In this document: piece after piece, positions 1-13,319 of the stretch
Layout of the letters: the number at the start of each line of letters is the position of its first letter
Position numbering within the stretch: position 1 is the first letter of the stretch
From: Tillus elongatus
Lineage: Eukaryota; Arthropoda; Insecta; Coleoptera; Cleridae
NCBI GenBank assembly: GCA_964006375.1
Contig: OZ023267.1
Location: 18,058,971-18,122,970 of the forward strand
DNA length: 64,000 bases
Direction: 5' to 3'
Notes under the pieces: model-generated
The model's input: only the letters and a program-made list of their open reading frames with translations
What the model was told of the DNA's origin: nothing
Databases searched by the model: none
Program-made: the position numbers and the translations under genes

Positions 1-223
1 TTCGAGGCCTACTTTTTTTAGTTGCTTATTATACATATGTGCATAGTATTATCTCTTATGCCACATTCACCTGGGGCCATTCTTCACATTTTAACCTGGT
101 TTTTGGGGTTTAAAGAAGAGATATTAGGATTATGACTGGTTTGCGATACAGGGAAGATTGTCGTGAAGCCTTTAGGGGACTAAATATTTTAACTTTGCCA
201 TGTCTGTAATTACTTATGTAGTT

Positions 224-300
224 ACAGGCCGAATAGTTCAGTTTGCGAGGTGAGTAACGTCTAGAATCTGACTAGGAGGTCGCGGCTTCGAGTTCCGTGT
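224..300 (+). repeat. tRNA-derived SINE head (probable)
   Basis: A tRNA-like segment. TAGTTCAGTTTG resembles the pol III box A and GCTTCGAGTTCC resembles box B, at tRNA-like spacing. It is followed by a non-tRNA body up to about 400. This suggests the 5' head of a tRNA-derived SINE rather than a working tRNA gene, because the arms pair poorly. It differs from the SINE family found later in the window. Confidence 0.4.
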
Positions 301-489
301 CCAGACAGTCGATTTTTCCACTCAAATGTGGAAAGGCCGGCTTCTGGTGAGTTATGGGTGGTGTCCTTGGTCTATATGTGTATGTAAGCTCCCCCCGCAC
401 AAGTCTAAGGCTTCTGGGTGAGGAGTTTGTCTACTGTGGTATTATTATCATTATTACTTCAATGTGCCCTTTACGTAAAAGCAATCGAG

Positions 490-666
490 TCAAGTTATAG
501 TACACCACGGGAAGTACATGGCTACCCTACCAGAAACAACACCATATTAAATATATATTATTCGGGCATAAAGGGGATACGATGTGGTGTTGACTGTTTT
601 GGTGTTAAATTTTTTAATAAGCTACCAAACCAAATGAGACAACTCGAAGCAAGTCGCTATTGGTAG
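490..666 (+). pseudogene. Reverse transcriptase C-terminal fragment (weak)
   Basis: A short open stretch ends with residues resembling the tail of arthropod non-LTR reverse transcriptases: Y-x-TR early, then a G-x-K-x-FN-x-LP pattern (VKFFNKLPNQMRQL), then the stop. No palm motif is present. It is read as a 5'-truncated retrotransposon scrap. The region from 667 to about 1080 is AT-rich with nothing I can support. Confidence 0.3.
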
Positions 667-1079
667 ATCATTCTTTCTATTCGTTTCATGAATATTTTTA
701 ATATAATTTTTAAACCTTGCGCGTCATGTGTTGTAGATTTTATTTTATTACCGTCAGTAATATTGGTTTTTGTGTTTTCGCCGTTAGATTATTTTGTTTT
801 GATTTTATGACTTTTGTTAGGTATATACGACAGCTTTGATTTATTACATTGACTTGTGAAAATATATTACATGTACCAGCATCAATAAATATTATTTTTA
901 TTATTCTTTTATTTTTTTTTACCTTCGTGGCGCACTCGATCCCTCACGGAACAAGAGATTTGCATCACGTTCATCTTTTCCCACCCGGAGAATACGGCGG
1001 TAAACAAAACATTTTATTTTCGTATGGTTACAGCGATATGACTTTGCTAACGATGTAGGATGACCCCGGGATTGCTGCT

Positions 1080-1555
1080 TACTACATTGTTTTTAAATGA
1101 GCGCTAGTAAGTGAGAGAACGGTGTAAGTTTCTGCCAGTCTCGTGTTACAAGCCCATTTGTTGATACAACCACTGGGATGACCAGAGCATACCTCAGCTT
1201 GTACATTTCGACTGCAACTGGTTGGTAGTTTTATCGCTTCTCCCCTATCTTCGAAACGAGATTGTCATCGAGCGACACTGCAATGCCCACAATGAAAGCC
1301 TTCCGGCTTCCTTGGTCAATAAGCAAGATGTCAAGCCTGTGGTTTTCAACAGCTCTGTCGGTGACGACCGTGAAGTCCCACAACAGCCTGACCTGACTCT
1401 TTTGAACTACACCTTCAGGCTTGCATTTATAGTAGGGGGCTTCTGATTCGATATGGCCGTAATGTTTTGGCAAGGCCTGATGGACGACCTTGGCCACGTT
1501 GTCATGGCGTTTCTTGTAATCTGACTGGGCCAGAGAATCACACGCTCGTCACATG
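1080..1555 (-). pseudogene. R4/Dong-like retrotransposon 3' end, copy B (restriction-like endonuclease)
   Basis: The minus strand encodes the C-terminal part of a non-LTR retrotransposon that uses a restriction-like endonuclease (RLE), as in the R2/R4/Dong group. After a DYKKRHDN segment comes W-D-F-T-V-V-T-D and the PD...D nuclease region. The usual R-P-D reads R-L-D, so the active site is probably dead. The residues that follow match the normal RLE tail (VIPVVVSTNG). The copy is a different lineage from the element directly upstream on the same strand and is joined to it near 1555. Confidence 0.65.
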
Positions 1556-4372
1556 CTGACTGGTTTCTGAGTTGACGATATGACTATTGGAATCACTCGG
1601 ACACCATCTGCCCTTCACGGTCTCTTTACTTGTACCTCGAGGTCACTGTACTCAATTATCTTTTAGTTGTACTTTAGCTCTAGATTATTAGTATTTGGAA
1701 TGGCCACATCAATCAGTGTCACTTGGTTGCAGAACTTATCCACTATTATTATATCTGGCCTGTTGTGGGTAACACGTTGATCTGTGAGCACGGTCCGATC
1801 CCAGTAAAACCTGTATCCTGAGTTATCTAGAACAAGCTTAGGAGTGTATCTGTAGTACGGCACCTTACTAAGATTTAGAAGCCCAGTTTCAGAGCCAGTT
1901 CTTGATGAAGTATTTTAGCAACTGCGTCGTGTCCCTCTTAATACTATGTTACAGCAAACGCTTGACATCCTCCGGTGACGTGCTGGATAGTCTCTGATGA
2001 CTGAGACCCTAATCTACATTTGTCATCTTGGACCGAATTATCTACAACTATATACTTCAGGTAGTTTTTTGTTGGGATGTCTTGATCTTTTATGGCCACC
2101 AAAAACCCCTCTGTCTCTGCAAACATCTGTCCGGACACCAACAAGTAGTTCGACGCCAATTAGTCGACATGTGCCTGGGAGGTCTCATTCAGATGTCGCC
2201 CATGGAGAGGCTTATGCATCCAAGATTGCTGCTTGTCCTGATCAGTCTGCTTCGCATATAACACGGTGTAGTTCAGATTTAAGCGCCTGCTGTCTGAAAT
2301 ATGTACGCAGGTTTACTATGTGATGGTCCAACTGTTTACCAATTTCCAACACTCCTCTTCCACCTTAGTGTCTAGGTAAGGCTACTCGCTCCATAGCACT
2401 ACGGGGGTGATGACTTTTGGATTTTATTAGGAGTGTTCGTACATTCCGTTGTAGATTTTCGATGTGTGTTTTACTCCAGTTCACCATCACCAAATAAGCA
2501 GCTAAGCGCAGAACATGCATATGTATTCAGAGCTTTAGTCAGGTTCTTGCTGTTAAGATGTGATCGCACCACCTGCTTTACTCGTTCCGTTAACTCATCT
2601 GTCAGATCGTTCTTCATTACAGAGTGGTTTATTTTCCTCGGTTGCTGTATTCCCAGGTAGTTGTAACACTCTTTTACATCCATCGAGGTAATTTGCTGGC
2701 CGTTCTGCATTTTATATACACCTGGTTGTATTTTTACTCTGACTACACATAAGGTGCGACATTTGTAGAGCCCAAACTGCATGTCAATATCTCTAGAAAA
2801 CGGTTCTACGATATAAAGGAGTTGTTCCGGGTGGTTCTTTGTGGACGCCATCAGCTTAAGATCATCTATATGCAGCAGATAATTTAGCCTCATTTGCTCC
2901 TTGCCATTGTTTTTTATACTGAAGCCATATCTGGTGGAGTTCAGGCGGTTTGACAGTGAATTCAATGCAAGGCAGAACCACAATGGGCTTAGCGAGTCGC
3001 CTTGAAATATGCCTCTTCTAATTGGTATCGTGCTGGTTACGATGTTGTCACCCATTTTTGTACCTGTAACTGAATCTTTGTTCTCCAGGTAGACATTGTG
3101 TGTTCAAGGAACCTCAGGATGTAAGTATCGATCTTAGAGATCATCAGCACACTTATGAGCCATTCGTGTGGAACTGAATCATTGCCTTTTATAATCAATC
3201 CACGTAGGCAGCAAAGAGATTTCTTCCCCTATTGTAAGCTTGATTGCACACAAACGAATCAATTATTAGCTGTTCTTTGCATCTCATAGATCCTTTGGCA
3301 CATCGTTTTTGCTGGCTCGCAATGTTGTTTCGTTCGCAGTGCTCTCTTTAATAACCTCGAAGACTTCATCTGTGGTAAACGGCTCATGATGCATCTGTTC
3401 ATAACTTTGACCAGCTTTGTGCTAATCGTTAACCCAGCCGACGCCAATATTGCAGGATGCTGTTGTGGCTAGTTGACTTTGCCAGGACGGTCCAATTTGT
3501 TCCTTATTTGGAAAAGTATCGGTTGCTGCATTCCTAGCTGAATTAAGCTGATGGTAGAAAGTCCTTTCAGAGCGTTTAAATATTGTATTGTCGCACTTCC
3601 TATTGTTGCTCCCTTTATATCTCCTCGACCGTTCTGCATATACAGAAAGCTTCTGTTTTGAGGTGTCCAAATATTCTTGTGCTGTGTGGTTGACTAGGTC
3701 TTGTGCTGGGTGTTGTCGAATTCGGCCTATTATTTTCTCTACTCTTTTCTGCAATTTTCTTGTCTCTACTCCCCTAATGTATTGTGTCAGTTGTCCAGTT
3801 TCTTTTCGAAGTGTTTCCACCCTACTTATCAACATTTTTTTCCCACGGGGGCACTCTTTGACGCGAGTCTCTGCGATTGAATCTTCGATCAGAAATCTTA
3901 ATTGCTAGAGTTTTAATTGCTACAGTTGTTGATCTCTAGAAGGTGCGATGGAAAAATTATTCTGTTTAAAAGTACCAATATAATTGCCAGCTTTCTAGAT
4001 GATCTTAACCTAGGTAGCGGTGGTCTAGTAAGAGGATTTGTTCCTTTATATTCCCCACTCTTTGACGCGAACCTCTGTGATTGGACCTTCGATCAGAAAT
4101 CTTAATTGCTCTGTGCTCTAATGGGTTGGTCTCTAGAAGGTGCGATGGCAAAATTATTCTGTTTGAAAGTACCAATATAATTGCCAGCTTTCTAGATGAT
4201 CTTAGCCTAGGTAATGGTGGTCTAGTAAGAGGATTTGTTCCTTCATATTCCGCGACTGCATCACTTATTTCTGTGGACAATTTGTCGATGAGTTCCTCAT
4301 TTTCTTGCGTACCCTCGATGTGTTCTTCTTGCTCAGTATGTACAGGTTGCAGATTACTACCATCAAAGAGGA
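1556..4372 (-). pseudogene. R4/Dong-like non-LTR retrotransposon, degenerate copy A
   Basis: Minus-strand remnant of an RLE-type non-LTR retrotransposon that would copy its RNA at a cut target site. In order: an N-terminal region (about 4280-3422), a reverse transcriptase segment (3055-2471) with R-R-G-I-F-Q-G-D-S-L-S-P and a catalytic I-D-D box where the usual aromatic residue before it is His, a zinc-knuckle region (about 2159-1944) with one Cys lost (C-R-L-G-S), and the RLE with an intact R-P-D ... D (1863-1663). Several frameshifts and stops break the frame, so it is dead. Its 5' end abuts a (TTA)n tract, as expected for Dong elements, which insert into TAA repeats. Confidence 0.75.
3856..4250. 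repeat. Tandem duplication, about 197 bp, in the R4-like N-terminal region
   Basis: CTCTAGAAGGTGCGATGG occurs at 3934 and again at 4131. The surrounding sequence is nearly identical at a 197-bp spacing, giving two direct copies. The duplication lies within the N-terminal coding region of the R4-like pseudogene. Confidence 0.8.
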
Positions 4373-4373
<1 letters not shown>

Positions 4374-4410
<37 letters not shown>

Positions 4411-4432
4411 TTCTATTATTATTATTATTAAC
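4374..4432. repeat. (TTA)n microsatellite
   Basis: A run of TTA/ATT units with one TTC interruption, at the 5' side of the minus-strand R4/Dong-like element. Read on the minus strand it is (TAA)n, the known target sequence of Dong-type elements. Confidence 0.9.
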
Positions 4433-4534
4433 AAGTTCGTTATTCGTAAAACAAATGTTCTCCTAAGAGTAAGCAACCTTAGGTCAAAATATTTTGAAAA
4501 ACTCATATTGTTAGCGTCATAAGAATTAACTTAC

Positions 4535-4714
4535 TATCATGAAATCTCCCACAGTATTAGACAAATTTGTCACTAGCGAGAAGGAAGATCCAAACAGTTG
4601 GTCTGGAATTTCCAAGGAAACCTTGTTATTTTTTTCGAAAATTACAATGTCTTCAGTTGTGGTAGGACCTTTGGTCGTTGTGGTGGTGTCCCATGCGAAT
4701 CTTGTGTTTTTGGG
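4535..4714 (-). CDS. Orphan internal coding exon, Thr-rich, of an unidentified host gene
   Basis: The minus strand shows a good acceptor (a T-rich tract, then TATTTTCAG) before the exon and a donor GTAAGT after it. The 180-base exon is open for 60 codons, phase 0 at both ends. It starts P-K-N-T-R-F-A-W, has a Thr-rich linker (T-T-T-T-T-K-G-P-T-T-T), then a hydrophobic/polar part (LFGSSFSLVTNLSN). It lies 19 kb beyond the stop of the minus-strand gene at 23412, so it is either from a neighbouring, perhaps related, secreted-protein gene or an alternative exon. Partner exons are not visible in the window. No function is assigned. Confidence 0.55.
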
Positions 4715-5339
4715 CTGAAAATATAAACAACTGTTTTTATATATAATTTTTATAACTGACATCAAATTAATGCAATGATTAAATATTATGTACATAATGC
4801 TTATAAGCATTTTTTTTGCATTGCCCTGTAAGAAACGTATGAATTACAATGTGTGAATATCTGATCTAATTTATCTAGCAGCTTATGCAAAAACCATGTA
4901 CGAAGCCATTACAAAAGCCATTCTCTAATGTGCTTTATTAATAATTAACATTTAATAGGGATTATTGAGCAGGTGTTTTTAAAAGGCAATCTATCTACTA
5001 AGTATATATCTAAGCTTATTTTTTTAAAACTTCTTCAACTAAGCAGTCATCCAAAGCTCATTCTGTAACCTCAATGTTATATTATTGTATTAAATATTTG
5101 TCTAAATAACTTTAAGATTCCAGACAAGATAGTGTCATGAGCTAGGTGGTTTATGTTCCCGAAATTTATAAAATTTTGGTTGTTGTGGAATATTATTATA
5201 ATAAGATAAATTTTAAAAGCGCATTGCGAATTTAATATACATTTTGTTATATTAAAATGCAGTTGTGATGTTATTTAGCATTTAAAAATAATGCTCGTGC
5301 AGAATTGGCGACTAGTGACTATTTTGACTACGTAACAGT

Positions 5340-5343
<4 letters not shown>
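4715..5343. other. AT-rich non-coding stretch
   Basis: No gene, repeat or RNA recognised. It is probably intron or spacer upstream of the orphan exon. Confidence 0.5.
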
Positions 5344-5410
<67 letters not shown>

Positions 5411-5512
5411 CTATAAAAATTGAAACTGATCCCGGATATGGGTTCTAAAAAAAAATTTTGCAAAGTTTCACCATCTCTATTAGTGAATTTTTTTAAATAA
5501 AAATTCACTAAT
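5344..5512 (-). mobile_element. TA-element fragment: (TA)n plus palindromic end (subfamily 2)
   Basis: (TA)n at 5344-5407 is followed by the inverted palindrome-end module. This carries ATTGAAACTGA, CCCGGATATGGGTTCT and the GCAAAG-TTTCACCATC variant typical of subfamily 2. It ends in a perfect palindrome (5479-5512) with arms ATTAGTGAATTTTT and AAAAATTCACTAAT. The hairpin end of the element is missing. Confidence 0.75.
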
Positions 5513-5517
5513 ATGTA

Positions 5518-5651
5518 CTATTAGTGGATTTTCTTAGAAAAAGTTCACTAATGAGGAGATCTAGACTTTTGAATTTTGAAAAAATTTCTTCAAATGAGCG
5601 CGATCTAGGACCCCTAGAACCCATATCCGGGGTCAGTTTCAATTTTTATAT

Positions 5652-5707
<56 letters not shown>
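5518..5707 (+). mobile_element. TA-element fragment: palindromic end plus (TA)n (subfamily 1)
   Basis: Imperfect terminal palindrome, then GAGGAGATCTAGAC, a TTTTGAATTTTGAAAAAATT segment, CCCATATCCGGGGTCAG and a (TA)n run at 5655-5707. It abuts the next copy, whose palindrome begins within the end of this tract. Confidence 0.75.
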
Positions 5708-7101
<1,394 letters not shown>

Positions 7102-7104
7102 GAG

Positions 7105-7108
<4 letters not shown>

Positions 7109-7200
<92 letters not shown>

Positions 7201-7810
7201 ACCGATAACTCAAAAAATAATGGGCCGATTTTGATAAAATTTGGCATGTACATTTGTTTTGTAAATAGCTTGGATAAGTTCGTTAGTCAGGAAAATCGGA
7301 CGAGGTTTTCCGGGAAAATTTTGAGTTTTCATTCGAAAAAAATTATTATCTCAAAAAGTAATTAGCCGATTTTAATAAAATTTGGCATGTACCTTTCGTT
7401 TGTAAATAGCTTTGACAAGTTTGTTAGTCAAGAAAATCGGACGAGGTTTTCCGGGAAAATTTTGAGTTTTCATTCGAAAAAAATTTTTATCTCAAAGAAT
7501 AATACGCCGAATTTGATAAAATTTGGCACGTACCTTCCTTTTGTAAAAGGCTTTAACAAGTTCGTTAATCAAAAAAATCAGACGAGGTTTTCCGGGAACA
7601 TTTTGAGTTTTCATTTGAAAAAAATTTTTATCTTAAAAAATAAAAAATCTATGATAACCAAATTTGGTAGGTAGGTTTACGATATAAAAAGCAAACTAGA
7701 TACCAAAATTTAGATTTCTATGTTACAAGAAAAAAAAGTTATAAAATATTTTGTGCCAGATCATTTCTATGAAAATTCACTACCATAACGCACTTGCTGC
7801 GTCCAGGCTT
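7109..7810 (+). mobile_element. TA-element partial copy with 141-bp internal tandem repeats
   Basis: (TA)n at 7109-7197 is followed by the ATCACACCGATAACTC arm and the hairpin end TAACGCACTTGCTGCGTCCAG at about 7785-7806. Inside the arm, a unit containing GCCGATTTTGATAAAATTTG recurs at about 7224, 7365 and 7506, giving three direct copies of about 141 bp. The palindromic end is absent. Confidence 0.7.
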
Positions 7811-8239
7811 TTATTATATAAACTAATAGCTGGTTTATTACTTCCACATCGTTAATACGTATGGAAGTATGACATCGGCAACAAAACAAAAAAAAAATTT
7901 CGCTTCAACGTCGTCAAAAGTGACAAATCATATAGAAAATTTGAGACTTGGGAATGAAATTTTTGTGTGTCTGTTGGTCTGTGTGTCTGTAGCCACGATA
8001 TATACAGCTAGCACCCAACAAACGAACGGTTCTGATTGTTTTTGGGTAAAATAGTTCCAGTGGTGTGTGATTTGGTGAAAATTGACTTTTTTTCATTAAA
8101 ACTCGAATAAGATAACTTTTTAGGGTTTCTTTATTAAAAAACTTTTAATTTCCTCAAACATTTGGTATTCTGTGTAGAAATTAAATTACGGGTTGAATGT
8201 GTGGAGATGGATGTGGAATATCGGTGTCAAAAACTTAAA

Positions 8240-8545
8240 AACTTTTTTTTGCTAAAATGGCGTAAAAAGTCTCAAAACATATAGACAACTTGATTCTGAA
8301 ACGAATTTTTTTTTGTCTGTTGGCCCGTCCGTCTGTCGGAATAGAGGTGTCAGAAATTTCGATTTTTTTGTTGTTGCCAGAACGACGTAAAAAGTCTCAA
8401 AACATATAGAAAACTTGATTCTGAAACGAATTTTTTTTGTCTGTTGGTCCGTCGGTCTGTCGGAATAGAGGTGTCAGAAATTTCGATTTTTTTGTTGTTG
8501 CCAGAACGACGTAAAAAGTCTCAAAACATATAGAAAAATTGAATT
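8240..8545. repeat. Tandem repeat, about 124-bp unit
   Basis: CGTAAAAAGTCTCAAAACAT recurs at 8261, 8386 and 8510 with the same following text (GATTCTGAAACGAATTTTTT and a GTCTGTCGG block). It lies inside the left arm of the fold-back element. Confidence 0.8.
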
Positions 8546-9315
8546 TTTTTGTGTGTCGGTCGGTTAGTTTGTCGGCCTGTACTTCGGTATGTTAGTAGCC
8601 GCAATAACTTTCAAACTAATTGAGATGTCATCTTCAAATTTGGTATTCAGTTAGCACCCGACAAAGTAACGCTCCGAATTGTTTTTGTGTAAGATCGCTT
8701 CAGGAGATATGGGGTAAATGAGGGGTGATTGGGTGAAAATTAGCATTTTTTCGTTTAAACTCAAGTAACATGACGTTTCAGAAGTTTAAGGGTACAGGAA
8801 TACGAATATTTTCTTTGTGGTCAAGTGATAGACCCTAAATTCATTTTATGATAATGTATTTCTGAGGAGGTTAGATTATCACAGCGATGTAGAAGTTATG
8901 ATCCAATTGGCATCACTATTATGTAATTGTGAAGCCAAATATCATATGCTGCTTTCAATGGTATGTAGGTACCACTTATTTGATATATATTTGGTCGTGG
9001 GAACCTGGTGCTTTTAAGTAATGCCCTATTAATACCGCCATATCAAGCTGCGGTATTCCACAGACATTTTTCATATATTGTATAAACAAGTGATTTGTAC
9101 AAGTCATTGAGCATGAGTCCCGCACAGGATGCGGCAACTGCTTTTGGGGGATGAGTTAACTTTATATAGCAGCCTACAAATTTTGTTTTGGTTTACACTT
9201 TTATGGTTTTATGTAACATTGTGAGAAGTACGACAGCGTCGCCATCTCGGTGAGGGACCAGGTAGTATGTTGTCACGACAGCTCCAAATAACACAAAATG
9301 TTATAAAATAGGGAC

Positions 9316-9674
9316 TGTGTAAAAACCAAGGATTATAGACAAGGAAGGATAGCTCATCCCCATAAGCGTAACGTTAGACAAATATCGAGCCGTCACCACG
9401 CCGTTGTGACATCAGCGATGATGCCCGGCGTAGATTGATTCCATACATTTCCTCCATTGGTGCTTTCCCGCCAATTATGTATACGATTCCGGCCGTTTGT
9501 ACACCAAGGTATCATTGTGTCTATAATCGTTGCTGTGTATTACGTTTTAATAACTCTGTAAAATCGTTTGTGTACGTGTTTTTCATCATTGCTGATCTCA
9601 CGACTGGTTCAGATTTGTCTAACGAATAGAGGCAGTTAAGCCATCCTTCCTGTCTATAATCGTTGTGTAAAAAC
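9316..9674. mobile_element. MITE with ~90-bp TIRs and 11-bp direct flanks
   Basis: GATTATAGACAAGGAAGGAT at 9331 is inverted at about 9641-9661. The inverted similarity extends inward over about 90 bp (TTAGACAAAT on both sides). Direct copies of TGTGTAAAAAC flank it at 9316-9326 and 9664-9674. An 11-bp duplication would suit a Mutator-like element; hAT would give 8. There is no coding capacity. Confidence 0.6.
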
Positions 9675-10365
9675 AACCAACAATTTTGTCAATTGTCAGC
9701 CCTGGCGCATTTCTTCCCTAATATAGGGACAATCTATGTAAGGCTAGATGCATTCCCACCATAATTAGAACAGCATACCGGTTTCGCTCTAATTAGACTT
9801 CGTCAGTACGGTATGTTAATTACAACGAAAACACACCTATAAGGTAATACAGTTGTGCAGTGGCGATTTCTCCTAGTGAGCTAGGTGTGCGCCTCACACC
9901 CTAAAATATAATTAAAATGTGCACAGTTAAATATGTTTTATTTCTTTTTCCCTTAGTCTTAATACACTACATATGTTATGACAATCGATTTAATTTACTT
10001 ATTTGATTTCATAAATAGTCGGTTAATAGTGACTTGGAATGAAGTCGGCACCACGTCTTCATTCAGAAAATATGAGTAGGTCAATAGCAACTGGGAATGA
10101 ATTCGGGTCGGGTTAGGTGTGCGATGTTATTTCCGAACAACTTCACTCGACAGAGCTGTATTGGTATACAATACAGTCCCCCACCCATGTGTTTAAAATA
10201 GTAAGGAAATACCATTCGTTTTAACACTGCAGTGAGCGGTAAAAATACCGCTCAAGACAAATGAATGGAACGCCGGTTTAACAAACGTTGTGATAGCATT
10301 ATTTACAAACATTACAACTGCGCTTGCCTAGACCACAGTATTCTAGAATTAAAGACTATAATACA

Positions 10366-10761
10366 TTTTAGTAAATTTTCGTAGAAAAAATTCACTAATG
10401 GGGAGATCTCGACTTTTGAATTTTGAAAAATTGTTTCAAATGAGCGCGAACTAGGACCCCTAGAACCCATATCCGGGGTCAGTTTCAATTTTTATATATA
10501 AGAATTTAATTTGAGTCAAGTTTTAAAATATAGAAATTTTTGATTAAAATGAAGAAACTGATTTCAAGTACCATCCATATTTCTAGAAATTGTAATGGTA
10601 CATAATGAGGTGAGGTAATTTTGGAGATTAGAAATCAGATGACAGAACTTTAGAACAATTGACATTTAGATTAAAATTTAGTCAAAATTGCATCATTTGC
10701 AGTCACAAGTTTAGACTTATTTGTAAGATGCTTTGTACTATTTATATAACAATGAACTATA

Positions 10762-10856
<95 letters not shown>

Positions 10857-11200
10857 GGTATCACACCGATAACTCAAAATATAATCGGCCGATTTTGATA
10901 AAATTTGGCATGTACCATCCTTCTGTAAATATATTGGATAATTTTGTTAGTCAGGAAAATCGGACGAGTTTTTCCGGGAAAATTTTGAGTTTTTATTCGA
11001 AAAAAATTTGTATCTCAAAAAATAAAAAAGATAAGATAACCAAATTTGGTAGGTAGGTTTACGATATAAAAATTAAACTATACACCAAAATTTAGATTTC
11101 TATGTTGCAAGATAAAAAAGTTATAATAAAATATTTTGTGCCAGATCATTTCTATGAAAATTAACTACCATAACGCACTTGCTGCATCCAGGATTTTTAA
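10366..11200 (+). mobile_element. TA-element (subfamily 1), interrupted, inside the hAT-like element
   Basis: Palindrome-end module at 10366-10498 (imperfect palindrome, CCCATATCCGGGGTCAG), about 265 bp of other sequence, (TA)n at 10765-10852, then the ATCACACCGATAACTC arm and the hairpin end ACGCACTTGCTGCAT at about 11175-11189. The middle insertion is not recognised. Confidence 0.65.
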
Positions 11201-11425
11201 TAATTTTATTATTTAGTACCATATTTACATTGAACTACTTTTAATGTTTACAGTTTTCACCCCGTTCCGGACAGTGCTAACGCTAACACAAATTTGTGTG
11301 AAGAGAAGAGCTTGATAATAACTCCATGTTCTTTTCGTGTTTTAAAGTTTTAAGTGACTTTTTAATTTGTTAGTGTTGCAGTGGGAAATTAATTTATTTA
11401 TCTACGTATCATTCCCATATAGGTC

Positions 11426-11535
<110 letters not shown>

Positions 11536-11904
11536 TTAGTGTTAATAATTTTTAAAACCACCACTAACAGCAACTCGTTACGGCACACCCGAACATTTTG
11601 GTCAGGAGACGCCACTGCAGTTGTGGTAATAATTTAATATGTTATTATCGTAAATGAATTAACTTATTTATGTATTTTACTCTTCTGTTACTGTTATTTC
11701 TTTTTAATTATAAGTTTGCGTTTAGCTTTCTGTTTGTATAATGTCATTCCTTTTGTGCATTTGTTTCTTTCTATGTACTTCTTCTTAGGTTTGAGTGGAA
11801 GGGGCGAAACTAAAGTTGCTGAAATCTACTAATTTATAAGTAAAATAATTTTGTTATCAATAAAAACCTTTTTTGATTGTCATTATTTCATTCAGTAAGT
11901 GAAT

Positions 11905-12090
11905 ATTGAAACCTGTAATGAGCACTGATAAGTACAATTTGGTGAACCCAATTCACCACAATAAAGTTTTTAGACCCGACGATCGTTTCAGTTTATTTAT
12001 CCTACTGATGACGATAACTTTGTTAGCGAAACGATCGTCAGGTCTAAAAATTGTATTCTGATGAATTTGGTTCTCCAAATTGTATTTATT
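11905..12090. repeat. Inverted PLE terminal repeats (pLTR) at the 5' side of PLE-2
   Basis: The left part, inverted, reads TAATGAGCACTGATAAGTAC ... CACCACAATAAAG ... GACGATCGTTTC. The right part reads GCGAAACGATCGTC ... TTTGGTTCTCCAA in plus orientation. They are mirror copies of the terminal repeat also seen at 13380, 52447 and 58842. Penelope-like elements are known for direct or inverted terminal repeats of this kind. Confidence 0.65.
12005..12044 (+). ncRNA. Hammerhead-like ribozyme motif in PLE terminal repeat
   Basis: CTGATGA, a spacer C, a short stem (GATAAC / GTTAGC with one mismatch and loop TTT), GAAAC, a loop, then GGTC at the expected cleavage position. Hammerhead ribozymes are known from PLE terminal repeats. 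The unpaired base between CTGATGA and the stem departs from the textbook core, so activity is uncertain. Confidence 0.35.
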
Positions 12091-12778
12091 ATTTCATACG
12101 TTTGCACAAAAAACGGCTAGTTTAAATTTCCTGGTAAACAGATTGATAAATTTTCCGTTAAGTAAAAATAGATTCAATATAGAATTAAAGTATGTGGCGA
12201 GATATAATGGTTATTCGGATGGTTTAATGGACAAATAGGTTAACTCGCACAGAACAAAGAAAATGATATCTAAATGTACGACATTTAAAAAAGATAGAAT
12301 AGAGAAAAAAATTTGTGTGTCTACCTTATGAGCCACGTATCACAAAGGGTCTGGAAAGTATTTTTAAGAAAGGCGATTTACATTTGACTTTTTCGACGAA
12401 AAGTAATTAAACAAATTTGTTGGGTAATACGAAAGACAAAGACAAAGCCACTGAAATGTCGGGTATTTATGACATAAGTTGCAAAGATTGCAATCTTAAA
12501 TACGTGGGTCAAAACAAGAGAAACAGCCACCAGATTTCGAGAACATCTCGTACATTTACGATATGGTACGGTTGACAAATCATGTGTGGCACAACATATA
12601 TGGGATAATAATCACCACATTGACAAAGAAAATTTGAAACTTGTCAAAAATTTTAGACATCAAACTATGCTTGATGCCTTTGAAAGTATTTATATATCAA
12701 GGTCGATTTAGAACAAAACTTCATTGAATCGTGCGGCACCTTTAATTTCAAGCCCTTTATTTTCACTTTGCATTTGAC
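12086..12778 (+). pseudogene. Penelope-like element PLE-2: RT tail and GIY-YIG endonuclease, degenerate
   Basis: The segment aligns along its length with PLE-1 at 57573-58264 (shared CGTTTGCA, then ACGGCTAGTTTAAATTTC). It covers only the C-terminal part of the reverse transcriptase, the linker and the GIY-YIG nuclease (SGIYDISCKDCN, then KYVGQ). A TAG early on, a TAA before the nuclease and a frameshift within it kill the frame. It is 5'-truncated directly after a terminal-repeat copy. Confidence 0.8.
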
Positions 12779-13319
12779 CAACTAAACACTCCTTAATTTG
12801 ACTGGCAGAATTATAAATTACTGTCAATAACTCGGCCGATATATACAGATACTAAGCTCTACGTTTGTTTCTCGACTTAAAAGACCCCCTTTCGTTTTCT
12901 TTGTATCTAAGAAGTCCATATAAATACTTGTTCATACGTAGAATAAAAATCAATACAAATACTTGTTTTTATGTAGAATTTTAGTTGAATTATTTATCCT
13001 TTGTTAAAGTTAGCATTGTAAGCCAAACACTCTGTTTCTTTTAAAAAAAAGATGAGTGGCTATTATTGAACTGTTCGCGAGATATGCTTGTCGGCGTTCT
13101 TTAGGTGCTCCAATTGTCACATAGTGCAATTTCTAGCAAAGGAACGTGTAGCTTCGTTAAATATCTCGGTACCTTTCATTATCCTTAAATTAGATAAAAG
13201 CTCATAAATTTGTCAAGCAGATGATTAAAGTAGTTCTTCGACCTCGTCCGTTCAATATTGACACAATAGACAAATGATGATGGGTGGTCGACTACAATTT
13301 TGACTTCGGATTAGTTCGT

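Noticed and set aside
849..1058. 69-codon open frame starting near a hydrophobic stretch
   Set aside because: AT-rich, no domain, no splice signals or neighbours supporting it.
1997..2323. Plus-strand open frames over the R4-like region
   Set aside because: Antisense shadows of the minus-strand retrotransposon, which has recognisable RT and nuclease motifs.
7196..7810. Regularly spaced repeats suggestive of a CRISPR array
   Set aside because: Units are adjacent direct repeats without unique spacers, in a eukaryotic repeat.
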